Positions 55,543 through 64,000 of a stretch of DNA of 64,000 nt are shown here, piece by piece. Position 1 is the first letter of the stretch; each line of letters opens with the position of its first letter. The DNA lies in assembly GCF_014656435.1 (NCBI RefSeq), contig NZ_BNCK01000004.1:1-64000 (forward strand). The letters are read 5' to 3'. This DNA is from Thalassotalea marina. Lineage in GTDB: Bacteria > Pseudomonadota > Gammaproteobacteria > Enterobacterales > Alteromonadaceae. Made by a program: the position numbers and the translations under genes. The notes under the pieces are model-generated. The model had not been told where the DNA came from. It made no database searches and saw only the letters and a list, made by a program, of their open reading frames with translations.

Positions 55543-56136
55543 ATGAACACTAATGCAACTTTAAATACACAGCCTTTGAAGGCTTTTATACGCGATGAAA
55601 ATCGTTTAGATGTATCTGAATACAAAAACTTAGACCAAGCTCCAGCTCACCAAATGATGCACAATCTTTTATTGTTCCCTATGCAAAATATCGATGAAAG
55701 CAGCAGTATAGATGAAGCTAACTTAGTGTTGAGCAAAACCTTAAGACGAGCCAGTTTTGTTGTTGATAAAAAAAGCCAAATTATTGGCATGATTTCAACC
55801 GCACGATTAGGTAGCCGCTACATGATTAGTATCGCAGAAAAACGAGGTTGTGCTAGAGCCGATCTTAGTGTTACCGATGTAATGATCCCAATTAAAGACA
55901 TGTTACAGGTTTCTTTAAAACAAGTAATGCAAAGTGACGTGGGCACCGTAGTGCGAACAATGGAGAAAACTGGCGCTGAATTCTTGATTGTTGTTGATGA
56001 CATAACAAGTATGCAAGTGGGTTATTTTGATCTAATCGATTTAGCCAAAGTATATGGCAAGCCATTAAATACAATAAAACCAGCAAATAATTTTAGAGAT
56101 ATAGTTGGCACGCTGTTACATCATAACGAAATGTAA
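55543..56136 (+). CDS. CBS-domain protein
   Basis: The 197-residue soluble protein has two CBS motifs: IDEANLVLSKTLRRASFVVDKKSQIIGMIS at about 64-93, and DVGTVVRTMEKTGAEFLIVVD at about 131-151, each ending in the usual GMIS or GYFD loop. CBS pairs bind adenosine nucleotides. There is no catalytic domain, so it is probably a regulatory or adaptor protein. GAGG lies upstream of the ATG. A terminator follows. Confidence 0.8.
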   Translation: MNTNATLNTQPLKAFIRDENRLDVSEYKNLDQAPAHQMMHNLLLFPMQNIDESSSIDEANLVLSKTLRRASFVVDKKSQIIGMISTARLGSRYMISIAEKRGCARADLSVTDVMIPIKDMLQVSLKQVMQSDVGTVVRTMEKTGAEFLIVVDDITSMQVGYFDLIDLAKVYGKPLNTIKPANNFRDIVGTLLHHNEM

Positions 56137-56162
56137 TACCGGGTGAAAAGTAGAGAGGTTAT

Positions 56163-56193
56163 AAAAAAGAAGCGTCTTGATGACGCTTTTTTT
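56163..56193. terminator. Bidirectional terminator
   Basis: AAGCGTC/GACGCTT hairpin with a five-base loop and a T-run on each strand, between the convergent CBS and FG-GAP genes. Confidence 0.85.
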
Positions 56194-56229
56194 GTTAGAG
56201 CAATTGCAACTTTATAGATAGACCAAACG

Positions 56230-57615
56230 CTAATTCAATACGGTTTTGATCGAACTGTTGCCGTTTTTATCTTTAAACCTAAATACAAAGTCTTGTTTTC
56301 CATCATTATTAACATCAACTAACTTAATGTCGTTGGCGCTTTCTGGTAGCGTATGTTTAATTTTCTTAGCCTTTTTCTCTAACAGGGTTGTCTCGTTACC
56401 ATAGTATATTTTTAATGTTTTACTGCCTGTTTTAAAAATGGCGTCTTGTTTGCCATCACCATTTACATCGCCGGTGTAGTAAGTTAATGCCATATCTTCA
56501 CCATCCATATTTAATTCCATTTCAACTTCTTGCTCAGAATCTGGAGCACTGTTAAAAGTGCCATCAGCAAGTTGTCTATGGAAAGAAATTTCAACATCTA
56601 CTTCTGCACTTCCATTGCCTAAAGCCATTGACGTTAATGTGCCAAAACCAAAATCGATAAAAGACTTTTGCAGATCTTTTTTACCGTCTCCGTTGAAGTC
56701 ATGCTTAAACGCTAATTGAGTAGCACCACTTGCTTTAGGTAAGTTTTGAGGTGATTGAGAAAACTTACCACCTGGCTCTCCCCAATAAATCTGATAAGTA
56801 ATTTCTGCATCTAAAGCGTCAAAGCCGCTAAGAATAGGCGAGTACTGCGTAACTAAATCGAGCATTCCGTCGTCATTGATATCTTGTAGTAAGGCAATTT
56901 TACGTTTTGCCTTTTCTTGTTCAAACTTACCTAACTTTACTGGGATATCTAGCGAAGTAGGGCTTGGTGAAAACCCTTGTTTAGTGGCGTAAAGAATATT
57001 GATTTCTTCATTATTTTGAAAGATTAAGTCGTACAGACCGTCTTGGTTAACATCAAAAACCTCAGGTACAAGCGTTAAATCAATGTTAATGGTTAAATTA
57101 CCGTCATTAAAACTACCAGAGTAATTTGGAGAGGTATCAAACTTGTGTTCGGTGAATGTCTTATCTGGATTTTGTAGATAGATTGAAGAATGAGTGAGAT
57201 CCGGCAATAGGATATCACTCAAACCATCTTTATTAATATCGCTAACAAACTTTATCTTTTGAAACTTACTTGGTTCTATTTTTGATAACAACGAATTGAT
57301 CGGAAGAAGTTTTTCTGAAGTTGTTTTGCCAACGGCAAAAATGCCGTCTTTAGTCATAACAATGGCTGTGACTGATTCACTGTTAGCCAATTTCCCATAA
57401 TCAAAGCCATAAGCTTCTTCTGGTACTACTAAGGAAGCAAATTGGTTGGTCGCTAAATTGAGTTCAGCTAAGGTTCGATCTTTATCATGATAGGCAAACA
57501 TAATAGGGCTGTCTGTTTCTACCAATGGAGAGTTTGTTTTAATAGGGATATCGGTTGACGCTAATACAGTGAATGACACACTTGTAGCTAATAATGTTAA
57601 GACTGGAGCCTTCAT
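56230..57615 (-). CDS. Secreted FG-GAP/VCBS-repeat protein
   Basis: The 461-residue protein has a signal peptide (cleavage about 19). At least six calcium-binding repeats of the type D-x-N-x-DG-x-x-D are visible (DINKDGLSDILLPD, DVNQDGLYDLIF, DINDDGMLDLVT, DFNGDGKKDL, DVNGDGKQDAIF, DVNNDGKQDFVF), as in integrin-like beta-propellers. It is probably an extracellular or periplasmic binding protein of unknown partner. It is transcribed as a single gene. Confidence 0.8.
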   Translation of the reverse strand: MKAPVLTLLATSVSFTVLASTDIPIKTNSPLVETDSPIMFAYHDKDRTLAELNLATNQFASLVVPEEAYGFDYGKLANSESVTAIVMTKDGIFAVGKTTSEKLLPINSLLSKIEPSKFQKIKFVSDINKDGLSDILLPDLTHSSIYLQNPDKTFTEHKFDTSPNYSGSFNDGNLTINIDLTLVPEVFDVNQDGLYDLIFQNNEEINILYATKQGFSPSPTSLDIPVKLGKFEQEKAKRKIALLQDINDDGMLDLVTQYSPILSGFDALDAEITYQIYWGEPGGKFSQSPQNLPKASGATQLAFKHDFNGDGKKDLQKSFIDFGFGTLTSMALGNGSAEVDVEISFHRQLADGTFNSAPDSEQEVEMELNMDGEDMALTYYTGDVNGDGKQDAIFKTGSKTLKIYYGNETTLLEKKAKKIKHTLPESANDIKLVDVNNDGKQDFVFRFKDKNGNSSIKTVLN

Positions 57616-57845
57616 TTTAATCCTTTAATTGTAGTTTTTTGAATTATGAGTATGACAAGCCTAGTCTGAAGCAATTCAATATTATTACTAAAATTTTCTT
57701 TATCTAACAAAGGCCAAGTTAATTAGATTAAAAAGCCATTCAAGTTGGCTTTTACCGTAATAAATTGATAACTATTTTAGCTTGTTTAAATTGCTGCAAT
57801 AAGGTTACATTTCAGATATTAATTAGTCTTGAAAAAGGAGCTTTT

Positions 57846-58082
57846 ATGCACTTTTCTACATTGGAGAAGGAGCAGCTTTTGTCGGTAAAAGGCGTTGGAC
57901 CTACGGTGGTAAAACGTTTTGAAGAAATTGGTATTTGCTCGTTTCGCGATTTAGCCAAATACGAAGTTAACGATATTGCTGAAATGGTTGCCTCTATGCT
58001 GAGAACAACATGTTGGAAGAACAGTCCTCAAGCAAAAGCAGCGATAAAAGCGGCAATAGATTGTGCAAAAACCAATAGTTGA
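57846..58082 (+). CDS. Small helix-hairpin-helix protein (Cdd1-like)
   Basis: ATG 57846 has a strong AAGGAG six bases upstream. The 78-residue protein contains LLSVKGVGPTVVKRFEEIGI, a helix-hairpin-helix DNA-binding motif, and CSFRDLAKYEVNDIAEMV and CWKNSPQAKAAIKAAI, typical of the Cdd1/pathogenicity-locus family (PF11731). Its role is unknown. It sits alone between unrelated genes. Confidence 0.75.
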   Translation: MHFSTLEKEQLLSVKGVGPTVVKRFEEIGICSFRDLAKYEVNDIAEMVASMLRTTCWKNSPQAKAAIKAAIDCAKTNS

Positions 58083-58235
58083 GTGAAGTTACACAAATAA
58101 AAGTCAGTTTAAAAAAAGCTAAAAGTAGCAGTTCAATGCTCTGTACCTTTTATTTTTAGTACACCATTGTCTTTAGTAAATAGTTTATAAATTTAAAATT
58201 ACTTTATCTGATACTGTTCAGGTTATAGAGGTAGA

Positions 58236-58844
58236 ATGATAGATTTTCTGGCGGTGTTTATCGTCTTTTTTGCAGTAATTGATCCTATCGGAACTGTGCC
58301 CGTTTTTATTGCGGTTACCAGAGGATATGATGTTAAAGCTAAACGTAAAATCGCACTAATTTCTAGCGGTGTCGCTGCGCTTATTTTACTGTTTTTTGTC
58401 ATCGCAGGTGAATTGATATTAACGCATCTCGCTATACCTTTGTCTGCGTTTCAAATTTCTGGCGGTATCATTTTATTCTTGTTTGCATTATCGATGATTT
58501 TTGGTGAGAGTAAACCAGAAGAGGAAACCAAGCTGGTTGAGAAATACCATGAAACTGCAATTTTTCCGCTTGCTGTGCCCTCAATTGCTGGGCCTGGTGC
58601 GATGTTAGCTGCGGTGCTAATGACAGAAAACGCCAAACTGGATTTATGGCAACAGGCTCAAACGGCAGGGGTGATGTTAGGTGTTGTGTTTTTAGCCTTT
58701 TTGTTGATGTTAATGGCTGGAGGTATTCATCGTATTATCGGTAATGCAGGTGCCAGCGTGATAAGCCGCGTTATGGGGTTAATTTTAGCGGCAGCTGCTA
58801 CTTCGAATACATTGGCAGGCATTACCGCATATTTTAATTTGTAA
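58236..58844 (+). CDS. MarC-family integral membrane protein
   Basis: The 202-residue protein has six membrane segments. FFAVIDPIGTVPVF and PLAVPSIAGPGAMLA are the two MarC signatures. Despite the name (multiple antibiotic resistance), its transport function is unproven. Ends with a MarC-like GITAYF. It stands alone. Confidence 0.88.
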   Translation: MIDFLAVFIVFFAVIDPIGTVPVFIAVTRGYDVKAKRKIALISSGVAALILLFFVIAGELILTHLAIPLSAFQISGGIILFLFALSMIFGESKPEEETKLVEKYHETAIFPLAVPSIAGPGAMLAAVLMTENAKLDLWQQAQTAGVMLGVVFLAFLLMLMAGGIHRIIGNAGASVISRVMGLILAAAATSNTLAGITAYFNL

Positions 58845-59099
58845 TGGTGTAATACTTTTCAAATAAACAAAACAGTTATTCTGACCTAGCATATGATAAT
58901 ACTTGCTAAGTATACATACTCAATAGATACTCAAGGTCGAACTAGGTTTTATCTCGGCCTTAGTTTCTAAAGGGATTAGAACGACTATCTGCTGGTAATA
59001 TTTAGTATAACCTCAATGCATAATTAGCTGTAAATTGCACAGTAGCTAACGTTTATTCCATATCCATTGTTGTTTTTTCTTTTTTCAAGGATCTTATAA

Positions 59100-60650
59100 A
59101 TGACAACAGACTATGACAAAGAAACATCAGAGCATTTACTTAATCTTAGAAATTTAACCGTCAATGATTATGACGATCTCAAACATGTCATGGATACTTT
59201 ATATCCTGACATGGGCGGAGCTTGGCCAAAAGATAAATTTTTAGCGCAACTACAAGTGTTTCCTGAAGGTCAGATATGTATAGAAGATCACGGTAAAGTG
59301 GTCGCAGCGGCATTTTCATTGGTTGTTGATTACGATAAATTTGGCGATCAACACACTTATGATGAAATATCTGGTAATGCCTATTTAACAACGCATGACC
59401 CCAGTGGTGACGTGTTATACGGGATTGAAGTTGTGGTTCTGCCTGATTACCAAGGAATGCGCTTAGGGCGACGTTTGTATGAAGCAAGAAAAGAGCTGTG
59501 CCGAAACCTTAATTTAAAGTCGATAGTAGCTGGTGGCAGGATCCCAAACTATCAAAATTATGCCAACACCATGTCGCCACAACAGTATATTGAACAGGTA
59601 CGAAAAAGGCTTATTTTTGATCCTATATTAACTTTCCAATTGTCGAACGACTTTGAAGTAAAGCGTGTTTTAAAAGACTATTTACCGGAAGACCAAGAAT
59701 CTAAAGGTTATGCTACTTTGTTAGAGTGGACAAACCTGTATTATGAGAAAAAGCAATCACCACTTTTTGGCGCAGTAAAAACCCATGCTCGTATTGGCTG
59801 TGTTCAGTGGCAAATGAGGCGCTTAAAATCGGTAGAAGAGTTGATCCAACAAGTAGAGTTCTTTATCGATGCATTATCTGACTATCAATGTGATTTAGCA
59901 CTGTTACCCGAGTTTTTTAACGCACCTTTGATGGGGCTGGAAGATCATAAAACGTCATTAGATGCGATAAAAGCACTCGCGCTTTTTTCCGACGAAATTA
60001 TCGAAAATATTTCCAAACTAGCGGTTAGCTATAACATTAATATCATTGCGGGATCACTCCCAGTGATTAAAGAAGGGCAGCTTTATAATGTGTCTTATTT
60101 ATGTCGTCGCGACGGTACAATGGAGACACAATTTAAAATCCATCCAACGCCACATGAAAAACGAGCTTGGATAATGCAAGGTGGTGATCAGGTACAAGTA
60201 TTTGATACTGACTTTGGCAAAATTGGCATTTTGATTTGTTATGATGTGGAGTTTCCAGAATTGTCACGTTTGCAAAATGAAAAGGGCATGCAAATGTTAC
60301 TAGTGCCATTTTGGACAGATACAAAAAATGCTTATTTACGTGTTAGATGTTGTGCACAAGCTCGAGCCATTGAAAATGAATGTTATGTGGTAATCGCCGG
60401 AAGTGTAGGTAATCTGCCAAAGGTTGAGTCAGCAGATATTCAGTATGCACAGTCAGCGGTGTTTTCACCCTCCGATTTTTCATTTCCACATGACGCTATC
60501 ATGGCGGAGTCAACACCCAATACCGAAATGACCATCATAGTTGATTTAGATTTAACTAAGTTGGAAAAACTGCGCTATGAAGGTTCGGTGCAAAATTATG
60601 TTGATAGGCGCAGAGATCTTTACCAAATTAATTGGCTTAAAAAGTCGTAA
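59100..60650 (+). CDS. GNAT acetyltransferase-nitrilase fusion protein
   Basis: The 516-residue protein has an N-terminal GNAT domain (about 12-150) with the acetyl-CoA loop VVLPDYQGMRLGRRLYEARKE, and a C-terminal carbon-nitrogen hydrolase domain (about 225-510) with the catalytic triad in LLPEFF (Glu), KIHPTPHEK (Lys) and ILICYDVEFPE (Cys). The fusion is known in marine bacteria, but no substrate has been assigned. Both active sites look intact. AAGGATC lies upstream of the start. A long hairpin follows the stop. Confidence 0.88.
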   Translation: MTTDYDKETSEHLLNLRNLTVNDYDDLKHVMDTLYPDMGGAWPKDKFLAQLQVFPEGQICIEDHGKVVAAAFSLVVDYDKFGDQHTYDEISGNAYLTTHDPSGDVLYGIEVVVLPDYQGMRLGRRLYEARKELCRNLNLKSIVAGGRIPNYQNYANTMSPQQYIEQVRKRLIFDPILTFQLSNDFEVKRVLKDYLPEDQESKGYATLLEWTNLYYEKKQSPLFGAVKTHARIGCVQWQMRRLKSVEELIQQVEFFIDALSDYQCDLALLPEFFNAPLMGLEDHKTSLDAIKALALFSDEIIENISKLAVSYNINIIAGSLPVIKEGQLYNVSYLCRRDGTMETQFKIHPTPHEKRAWIMQGGDQVQVFDTDFGKIGILICYDVEFPELSRLQNEKGMQMLLVPFWTDTKNAYLRVRCCAQARAIENECYVVIAGSVGNLPKVESADIQYAQSAVFSPSDFSFPHDAIMAESTPNTEMTIIVDLDLTKLEKLRYEGSVQNYVDRRRDLYQINWLKKS

Positions 60651-60656
60651 TTTATT

Positions 60657-60694
60657 TTTACTGGGGTGAAGCGCTATGCGTTCACCCCAGTAAA
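60657..60694. terminator. Perfect 14-bp hairpin between convergent genes
   Basis: TTTACTGGGGTGAA (60657-60670) and TTCACCCCAGTAAA (60681-60694) form a perfect stem with a ten-base loop, six bases after one stop codon and two before the other. There is no T-run outside the stem on either strand. Confidence 0.55.
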
Positions 60695-60696
60695 TG

Positions 60697-61242
60697 TTAA
60701 AACTGATAGCCAATAGTGGCGTAAAGATTAGTGATGCTTTTATCAATAAGCTCGTACGAGCCAACTTGAGCACCAAAAATCCAGTTATTGCTTAAGGACA
60801 TTTGCCAGCCAGCTTTTAAATGATAACTGCCTTCGTTTTTATTGTTGGTTTGTCTAAAAATTCCTGACTCATCAATAAAATCAACGTCAGCGTTTAGATA
60901 ACCTGCGGCGATAAATAATTCATGACGTTTGTTTATTGGATAAAAATATCCAATAGTTAAACTATAAGCATCATGATCTTCAATACTTACTTTGTCATCT
61001 TCCGAATTGATGTTGAATACATTGAGTGACCCCGATGCCATATAGCTTAAATCAACTTTGATATTATTTGTGACAGTGTACCTAGCACCAATTAATGAGG
61101 CTAAGCCATCTGAGTCGCTACTAGAGCCTAAATAAATACCGGCTCCTCCATACAATTCAATTGTTTTATTGGTGTATTCAGTCGCCAATGTGTTTGCCGT
61201 TACTCCTAGGCTTAACATGACACCAGTAATCCATACTTTCAT
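60697..61242 (-). CDS. Outer-membrane beta-barrel protein
   Basis: The 181-residue protein has a signal peptide (cleavage about 20, TLA-TE) and about eight alternating amphipathic strands, ending in ATIGYQF, the barrel-assembly signal. It resembles small OmpW/OmpA-like porin-family barrels. Its function is unknown. GGAG lies about 11 bases before the ATG. It is divergent from the discoidin-like gene at 61432. Confidence 0.75.
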   Translation of the reverse strand: MKVWITGVMLSLGVTANTLATEYTNKTIELYGGAGIYLGSSSDSDGLASLIGARYTVTNNIKVDLSYMASGSLNVFNINSEDDKVSIEDHDAYSLTIGYFYPINKRHELFIAAGYLNADVDFIDESGIFRQTNNKNEGSYHLKAGWQMSLSNNWIFGAQVGSYELIDKSITNLYATIGYQF

Positions 61243-61431
61243 TCGTTCATTTGCTCCGTGTTATAAAGTCCATAAATTTTATATCTTGGATATGAATTTT
61301 TCGTTATCGCATTTATTAATAAGTGTAAGATTTTGTTGAATATAGCTCTGTTGATAGCTGTCAGAATTTTGTCGTAAATGTTGGCACTCATCTTGATTGG
61401 GCATAGTGACTTTATTTTATGGATGTTTACT

Positions 61432-62304
61432 ATGTACAAAAAAGCGCTTGTATCACTCATGTTATTTCCCAGCTTAGCTTTTGCGGATGTTGCCGAGTAC
61501 AAAGGGAAGGTAACCGATATTCTCCTTGGCAAATCTCAAGTTATTAAAGTAGGTGTTGCAGTTGATGAAGCAAACCCGCTACTTTGTCAAAAAAATGAAA
61601 ATGAACCTTGGTTGTTATCATTCGAACGTGGTCAAGACTATTCCACCGAATGGTTCGATTTATTGAATTTAGTAAGACGTACTCAAGAAACGGTTCGCAT
61701 TGGTTATGTAGAAAATAGTAATAGCATTTGTAGTATCGAATATTTGGCGTTATTAAAGGGTGATGGTAACGCTGACGATGACGATCAAATTAGTGACTCT
61801 TTAGTACGTACTGGTCAATACGGTAACGTTGCTCAAATTTATACCAATGGTTTAACCGAGTCGAATTATCACGCGAGCAGCTATTACAGTGGTGATGTGC
61901 CAGCAGCAGCTTTTGATGGTTATGTATTTAATGACCAAATTGTTGACGGTGAAGGTGCACAAATTAGTCGCGGAATATGGTTAGTTAAGAAAGACTTAGA
62001 CAACAAAGAAACCGAATACTGGTTGCAAGTAGAATTTGAACAAGCAATTGATATTTCGGGCTTTAGAGTTATGGTTAATGCAAAATCTGCTGAATTAGGG
62101 CGTGGTCCTCGTCATGTCACTGTACTTACGTCAATGGATGGTGAAGACTTTGAAGATGTAGGGCAATATTCATTGAGTCAATCTATTGACCAAAGAGCTA
62201 ACTTGCCAACTAAAATAGAAGCCAAAGTGTTTAGACTGAAAGTCAATTCGAACCATGGTGATAAATACATTGAGATTGATGAGTTAGAAGTTTACTCAGA
62301 CTAA
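61432..62304 (+). CDS. Secreted discoidin-like (F5/8 type C) protein
   Basis: ATG 61432 gives a signal peptide (MYKKALVSLMLFPSLAFA, cleavage about 18) and 290 residues. Residues about 19-110 form an unrecognised N-terminal domain with two conserved cysteines (CQK and ICSIEY). Residues about 145-285 resemble an F5/8 type C domain: NYHASSYYSGDVPAAAFDGY and YWLQVEFEQAIDISGFRV, then a terminal IEIDELEVYS. It may bind sugars or lipids outside the cell. A terminator follows. Confidence 0.7.
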   Translation: MYKKALVSLMLFPSLAFADVAEYKGKVTDILLGKSQVIKVGVAVDEANPLLCQKNENEPWLLSFERGQDYSTEWFDLLNLVRRTQETVRIGYVENSNSICSIEYLALLKGDGNADDDDQISDSLVRTGQYGNVAQIYTNGLTESNYHASSYYSGDVPAAAFDGYVFNDQIVDGEGAQISRGIWLVKKDLDNKETEYWLQVEFEQAIDISGFRVMVNAKSAELGRGPRHVTVLTSMDGEDFEDVGQYSLSQSIDQRANLPTKIEAKVFRLKVNSNHGDKYIEIDELEVYSD

Positions 62305-62324
62305 ATCAATGTAATAAGATTTAG

Positions 62325-62359
62325 AAGGTGAACATTTATAAAGAGTGTTCACCTTTTTT
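62325..62359 (+). terminator. Rho-independent terminator
   Basis: AAGGTGAACA/TGTTCACCTT stem with an eleven-base loop and six T residues, about 20 bases after the stop of the discoidin-like gene. Confidence 0.85.
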
Positions 62360-62402
62360 GTTGCTAGATTTTAGGTATGTTTGATTAAACAGATAAAGAC
62401 GT

Positions 62403-62867
62403 ATGTTATTAACCATTGAAAAAGATGATTTGCTAGATGGCCAAATCATTGAGTTATTAAAAGATCATTTAAAAGACATGTATGCAACCTCACCAGCTGA
62501 GAGTGTGCATGCACTAAAAATTGACGAGTTAAAACAGCCTGATATTCAATTTTGGGCAGCAAAAGTTAATCATCAAGTGGTTGGCTGTATTGCGTTAAAA
62601 TATCAAAACAAACACTATGCTGAAATTAAATCAATGCGCACAGTGCCGGCTAAACGTGGTTTTGGTGTAGCACAAAAACTGCTCAATACGGTTATTGAAC
62701 ATGCTAAAGAAAACCATTTACAACATTTAAAACTTGAAACCGGCACACAAGATTTTTTCTTGCCTGCTCGAACCCTGTATTTCAAAAATGGTTTTGTCGA
62801 GACGCAGCCATTTGCTCAGTATAAATTAGATAAACACAGTACTTTTATGACTCTTGCGCTAGATTGA
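62403..62867 (+). CDS. GNAT-family N-acetyltransferase
   Basis: The 154-residue protein has the acetyl-CoA motif VPAKRGFGVAQKLLNTVIEHAKE (about 80-102), then LKLETGTQDFFLPARTLYFKNGF, which places it with the YsnE/YhiP-like small-molecule acetyltransferases. It is intact. No ribosome site stands out before ATG 62403. Its last nine bases overlap the convergent gene. Confidence 0.85.
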   Translation: MLLTIEKDDLLDGQIIELLKDHLKDMYATSPAESVHALKIDELKQPDIQFWAAKVNHQVVGCIALKYQNKHYAEIKSMRTVPAKRGFGVAQKLLNTVIEHAKENHLQHLKLETGTQDFFLPARTLYFKNGFVETQPFAQYKLDKHSTFMTLALD

Positions 62868-63905
62868 GTCAGTTGACGGCATATTGACGACAAAAAATAA
62901 GCAATCTTTTGTCGCAATCTCAATATTGGTTGTCGCCATAAATATACGTAAATGTGTGGCACAAACTAACTGATTTTCTCTGGTTGTGAAAAAGTCGTTT
63001 ATGACATTTGCGCCCGCCTCGTTAATAAGTTCAAGGTTATCTAGTCCTTGTTCATCTAACCAGCCAAACATTTGGCCTTTTCTTGCACTGCCAAAATTAA
63101 ATTGTTCGATCTTATTTGACAGGGTAACACCACTGTTGCCTTCATCTTGGTCAGCGTATGTTAGTTCGACATGACTTTTTAGTTTCATGCGCAGTGGTTT
63201 ATAGACAATATCTACAGGATTTTTCTGCTGATATAAATCTAAATCCGGACAGTCTGCTAACGCTTTAATGCCTTGAAAAGCAACAGTATGCGCTTGTTCA
63301 TCTTTTGCGCCACCACATTCGATTGTTACTGTCGGACAATCAAAGTTTTGCTCTGTTAACGTACCTAAAGACAGGCTAGATAAAATAATAGTATCGCAAA
63401 AGAAGGAGGCTAAGCTTAAACACCTAGTTGAAATTAATGTTGATACGGCAAAGGCTGGAGCAGAGCCTGACGCATTGTGTAGGTCGACAACAGCTTCAGG
63501 TTTCACATCGGCAATTGCTTTAGCAATTAAATTTGCTCGCTTAAAGTAACCGTGATCAAGGTGACTGCCAAAACAACGATTTATATCTAAGCCATTGGTA
63601 AGATATCGACGGCTTAGTCTCGGACTTGCGTTTGCAGCCTCTACAGAAACAATAATGATCCTTATATTGGTTTCTGGTGTTGGCAGTTCACTGTCTTGTG
63701 TCAACCAACGGTGAATAGCGATTAACCCGGAAGGTTCGTTTCCATGCAACAACGTGGTAATTACACGAGTTTTATGTGTGTTTATTCCGGTGATATCAAT
63801 GATTGTTGGTACATCTAAAGACAACAAAAATTGTTGAAAATCAGCTTTTAAGGTTATCGAATCTGGATTTTTTAAATATTCAATATCTGTAAAATCAATG
63901 TCCAT
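62859..63905 (-). CDS. AstE/aspartoacylase-family zinc hydrolase
   Basis: The 348-residue M14-like hydrolase has zinc-binding residues in LLHGNEPSGLIA (His, Glu) and VVDLHNASG (His), with LDINRCFG between. This is the succinylglutamate desuccinylase/aspartoacylase fold. No arginine-degradation (ast) genes adjoin it. The substrate is unknown; an N-acyl amino acid is likely. It is convergent with the GNAT gene, with a nine-base overlap. Confidence 0.82.
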   Translation of the reverse strand: MDIDFTDIEYLKNPDSITLKADFQQFLLSLDVPTIIDITGINTHKTRVITTLLHGNEPSGLIAIHRWLTQDSELPTPETNIRIIIVSVEAANASPRLSRRYLTNGLDINRCFGSHLDHGYFKRANLIAKAIADVKPEAVVDLHNASGSAPAFAVSTLISTRCLSLASFFCDTIILSSLSLGTLTEQNFDCPTVTIECGGAKDEQAHTVAFQGIKALADCPDLDLYQQKNPVDIVYKPLRMKLKSHVELTYADQDEGNSGVTLSNKIEQFNFGSARKGQMFGWLDEQGLDNLELINEAGANVINDFFTTRENQLVCATHLRIFMATTNIEIATKDCLFFVVNMPSTDSI

Positions 63906-64000
63906 TTTTTAAGTCCGATGTTTAGATTAACAAATGCAGTTGTGAACAACCGAGGACATGATAAAAGAAACTTCTTGTTAAAATATTGAGGTTAATCAAG
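63906..64000. other. Window end, no gene seen
   Basis: This is the leader of the hydrolase gene or the end of an outside gene. I see no open frame or motif that I can support. Confidence 0.4.

Noticed and set aside
1-64000. tRNA or rRNA genes
   Set aside because: I looked for tRNA-like ends and rRNA-like stretches and saw none that I could support by reading.

Overview
The window looks like chromosome of a marine gammaproteobacterium of the order Alteromonadales, most like Colwelliaceae (Thalassotalea/Colwellia). This is an inference from the AT-rich composition, the gene content (rne-rluC, ccoHIS-fnr-uspE-ttcA, a proteobacterial dedicated sortase (Pds) signalling set, DUF885 and DUF2799 lipoproteins, a TonB receptor) and protein resemblance recalled from that group. 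Most of the sequence is core chromosome. Two short stretches are integron cassette arrays.

Layout. 1-1178: an attC-bearing cassette array without an integrase. It starts with the end of an IS110/IS1111-type insertion sequence lying against an attC core, followed by two cassettes. 1389-8419: a DUF2799 lipoprotein, a DUF2937 membrane protein, an Atm1-type ABC exporter with a DUF1415 gene, an integral membrane protein, a Bax-like glucosaminidase, ttcA and a small glutaredoxin. 8494-14134: uspE, fnr and the cbb3 oxidase assembly genes ccoH-ccoI-ccoS plus a TauE/SafE-like gene, without the oxidase structural genes. 14401-19587: rne with a structured leader, divergent from rluC and a HAD phosphatase. 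19630-28390: mltD, gloB, a methyltransferase, a Nif3-like protein, elyC, a lysine riboswitch with lysC, a lipoprotein, queC and queE. 28398-33205: pdsS, pdsR, pdsO without the sortase or its substrate beside them, and a periplasmic binding-protein-like gene. 33202-37849: dinG and polB, divergent around a shared LexA-like box. 37790-44403: a BCCT-family transporter and betI, divergent from a TonB receptor, a secreted phosphodiesterase of the alkaline phosphatase superfamily and a PhoD-like phosphatase, with a 20-bp BetI-type palindrome between the two arms. 44552-47713: a MetC-like lyase and a DUF885 lipoprotein.

47787-50863: a compact chromosomal integron (intI, a perfect LexA box, attI, four cassettes, three attC sites). 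The attC expected after the fourth cassette is missing, and a REP-associated (Y1/HUH) transposase element with a frameshifted gene begins 9 bases after that cassette's stop codon. Short copies of that element's termini recur at 53465-53581. 52244-63905: mostly accessory envelope and secreted proteins (beta-propeller, FG-GAP, binding-protein-like, CBS, outer-membrane barrel, discoidin-like), MarC, a GNAT-nitrilase fusion, a GNAT and an AstE/aspartoacylase-like hydrolase.

The three points most worth following are: the two cassette arrays 48 kb apart that share one nearly identical attC (101 of 105 positions); the BetI-operator locus that joins betaine/choline-type transport to an outer-membrane receptor and two secreted phosphoesterases, which I read as a phosphocholine or choline-ester scavenging system; and the Pds two-component/OmpA set standing without its sortase.
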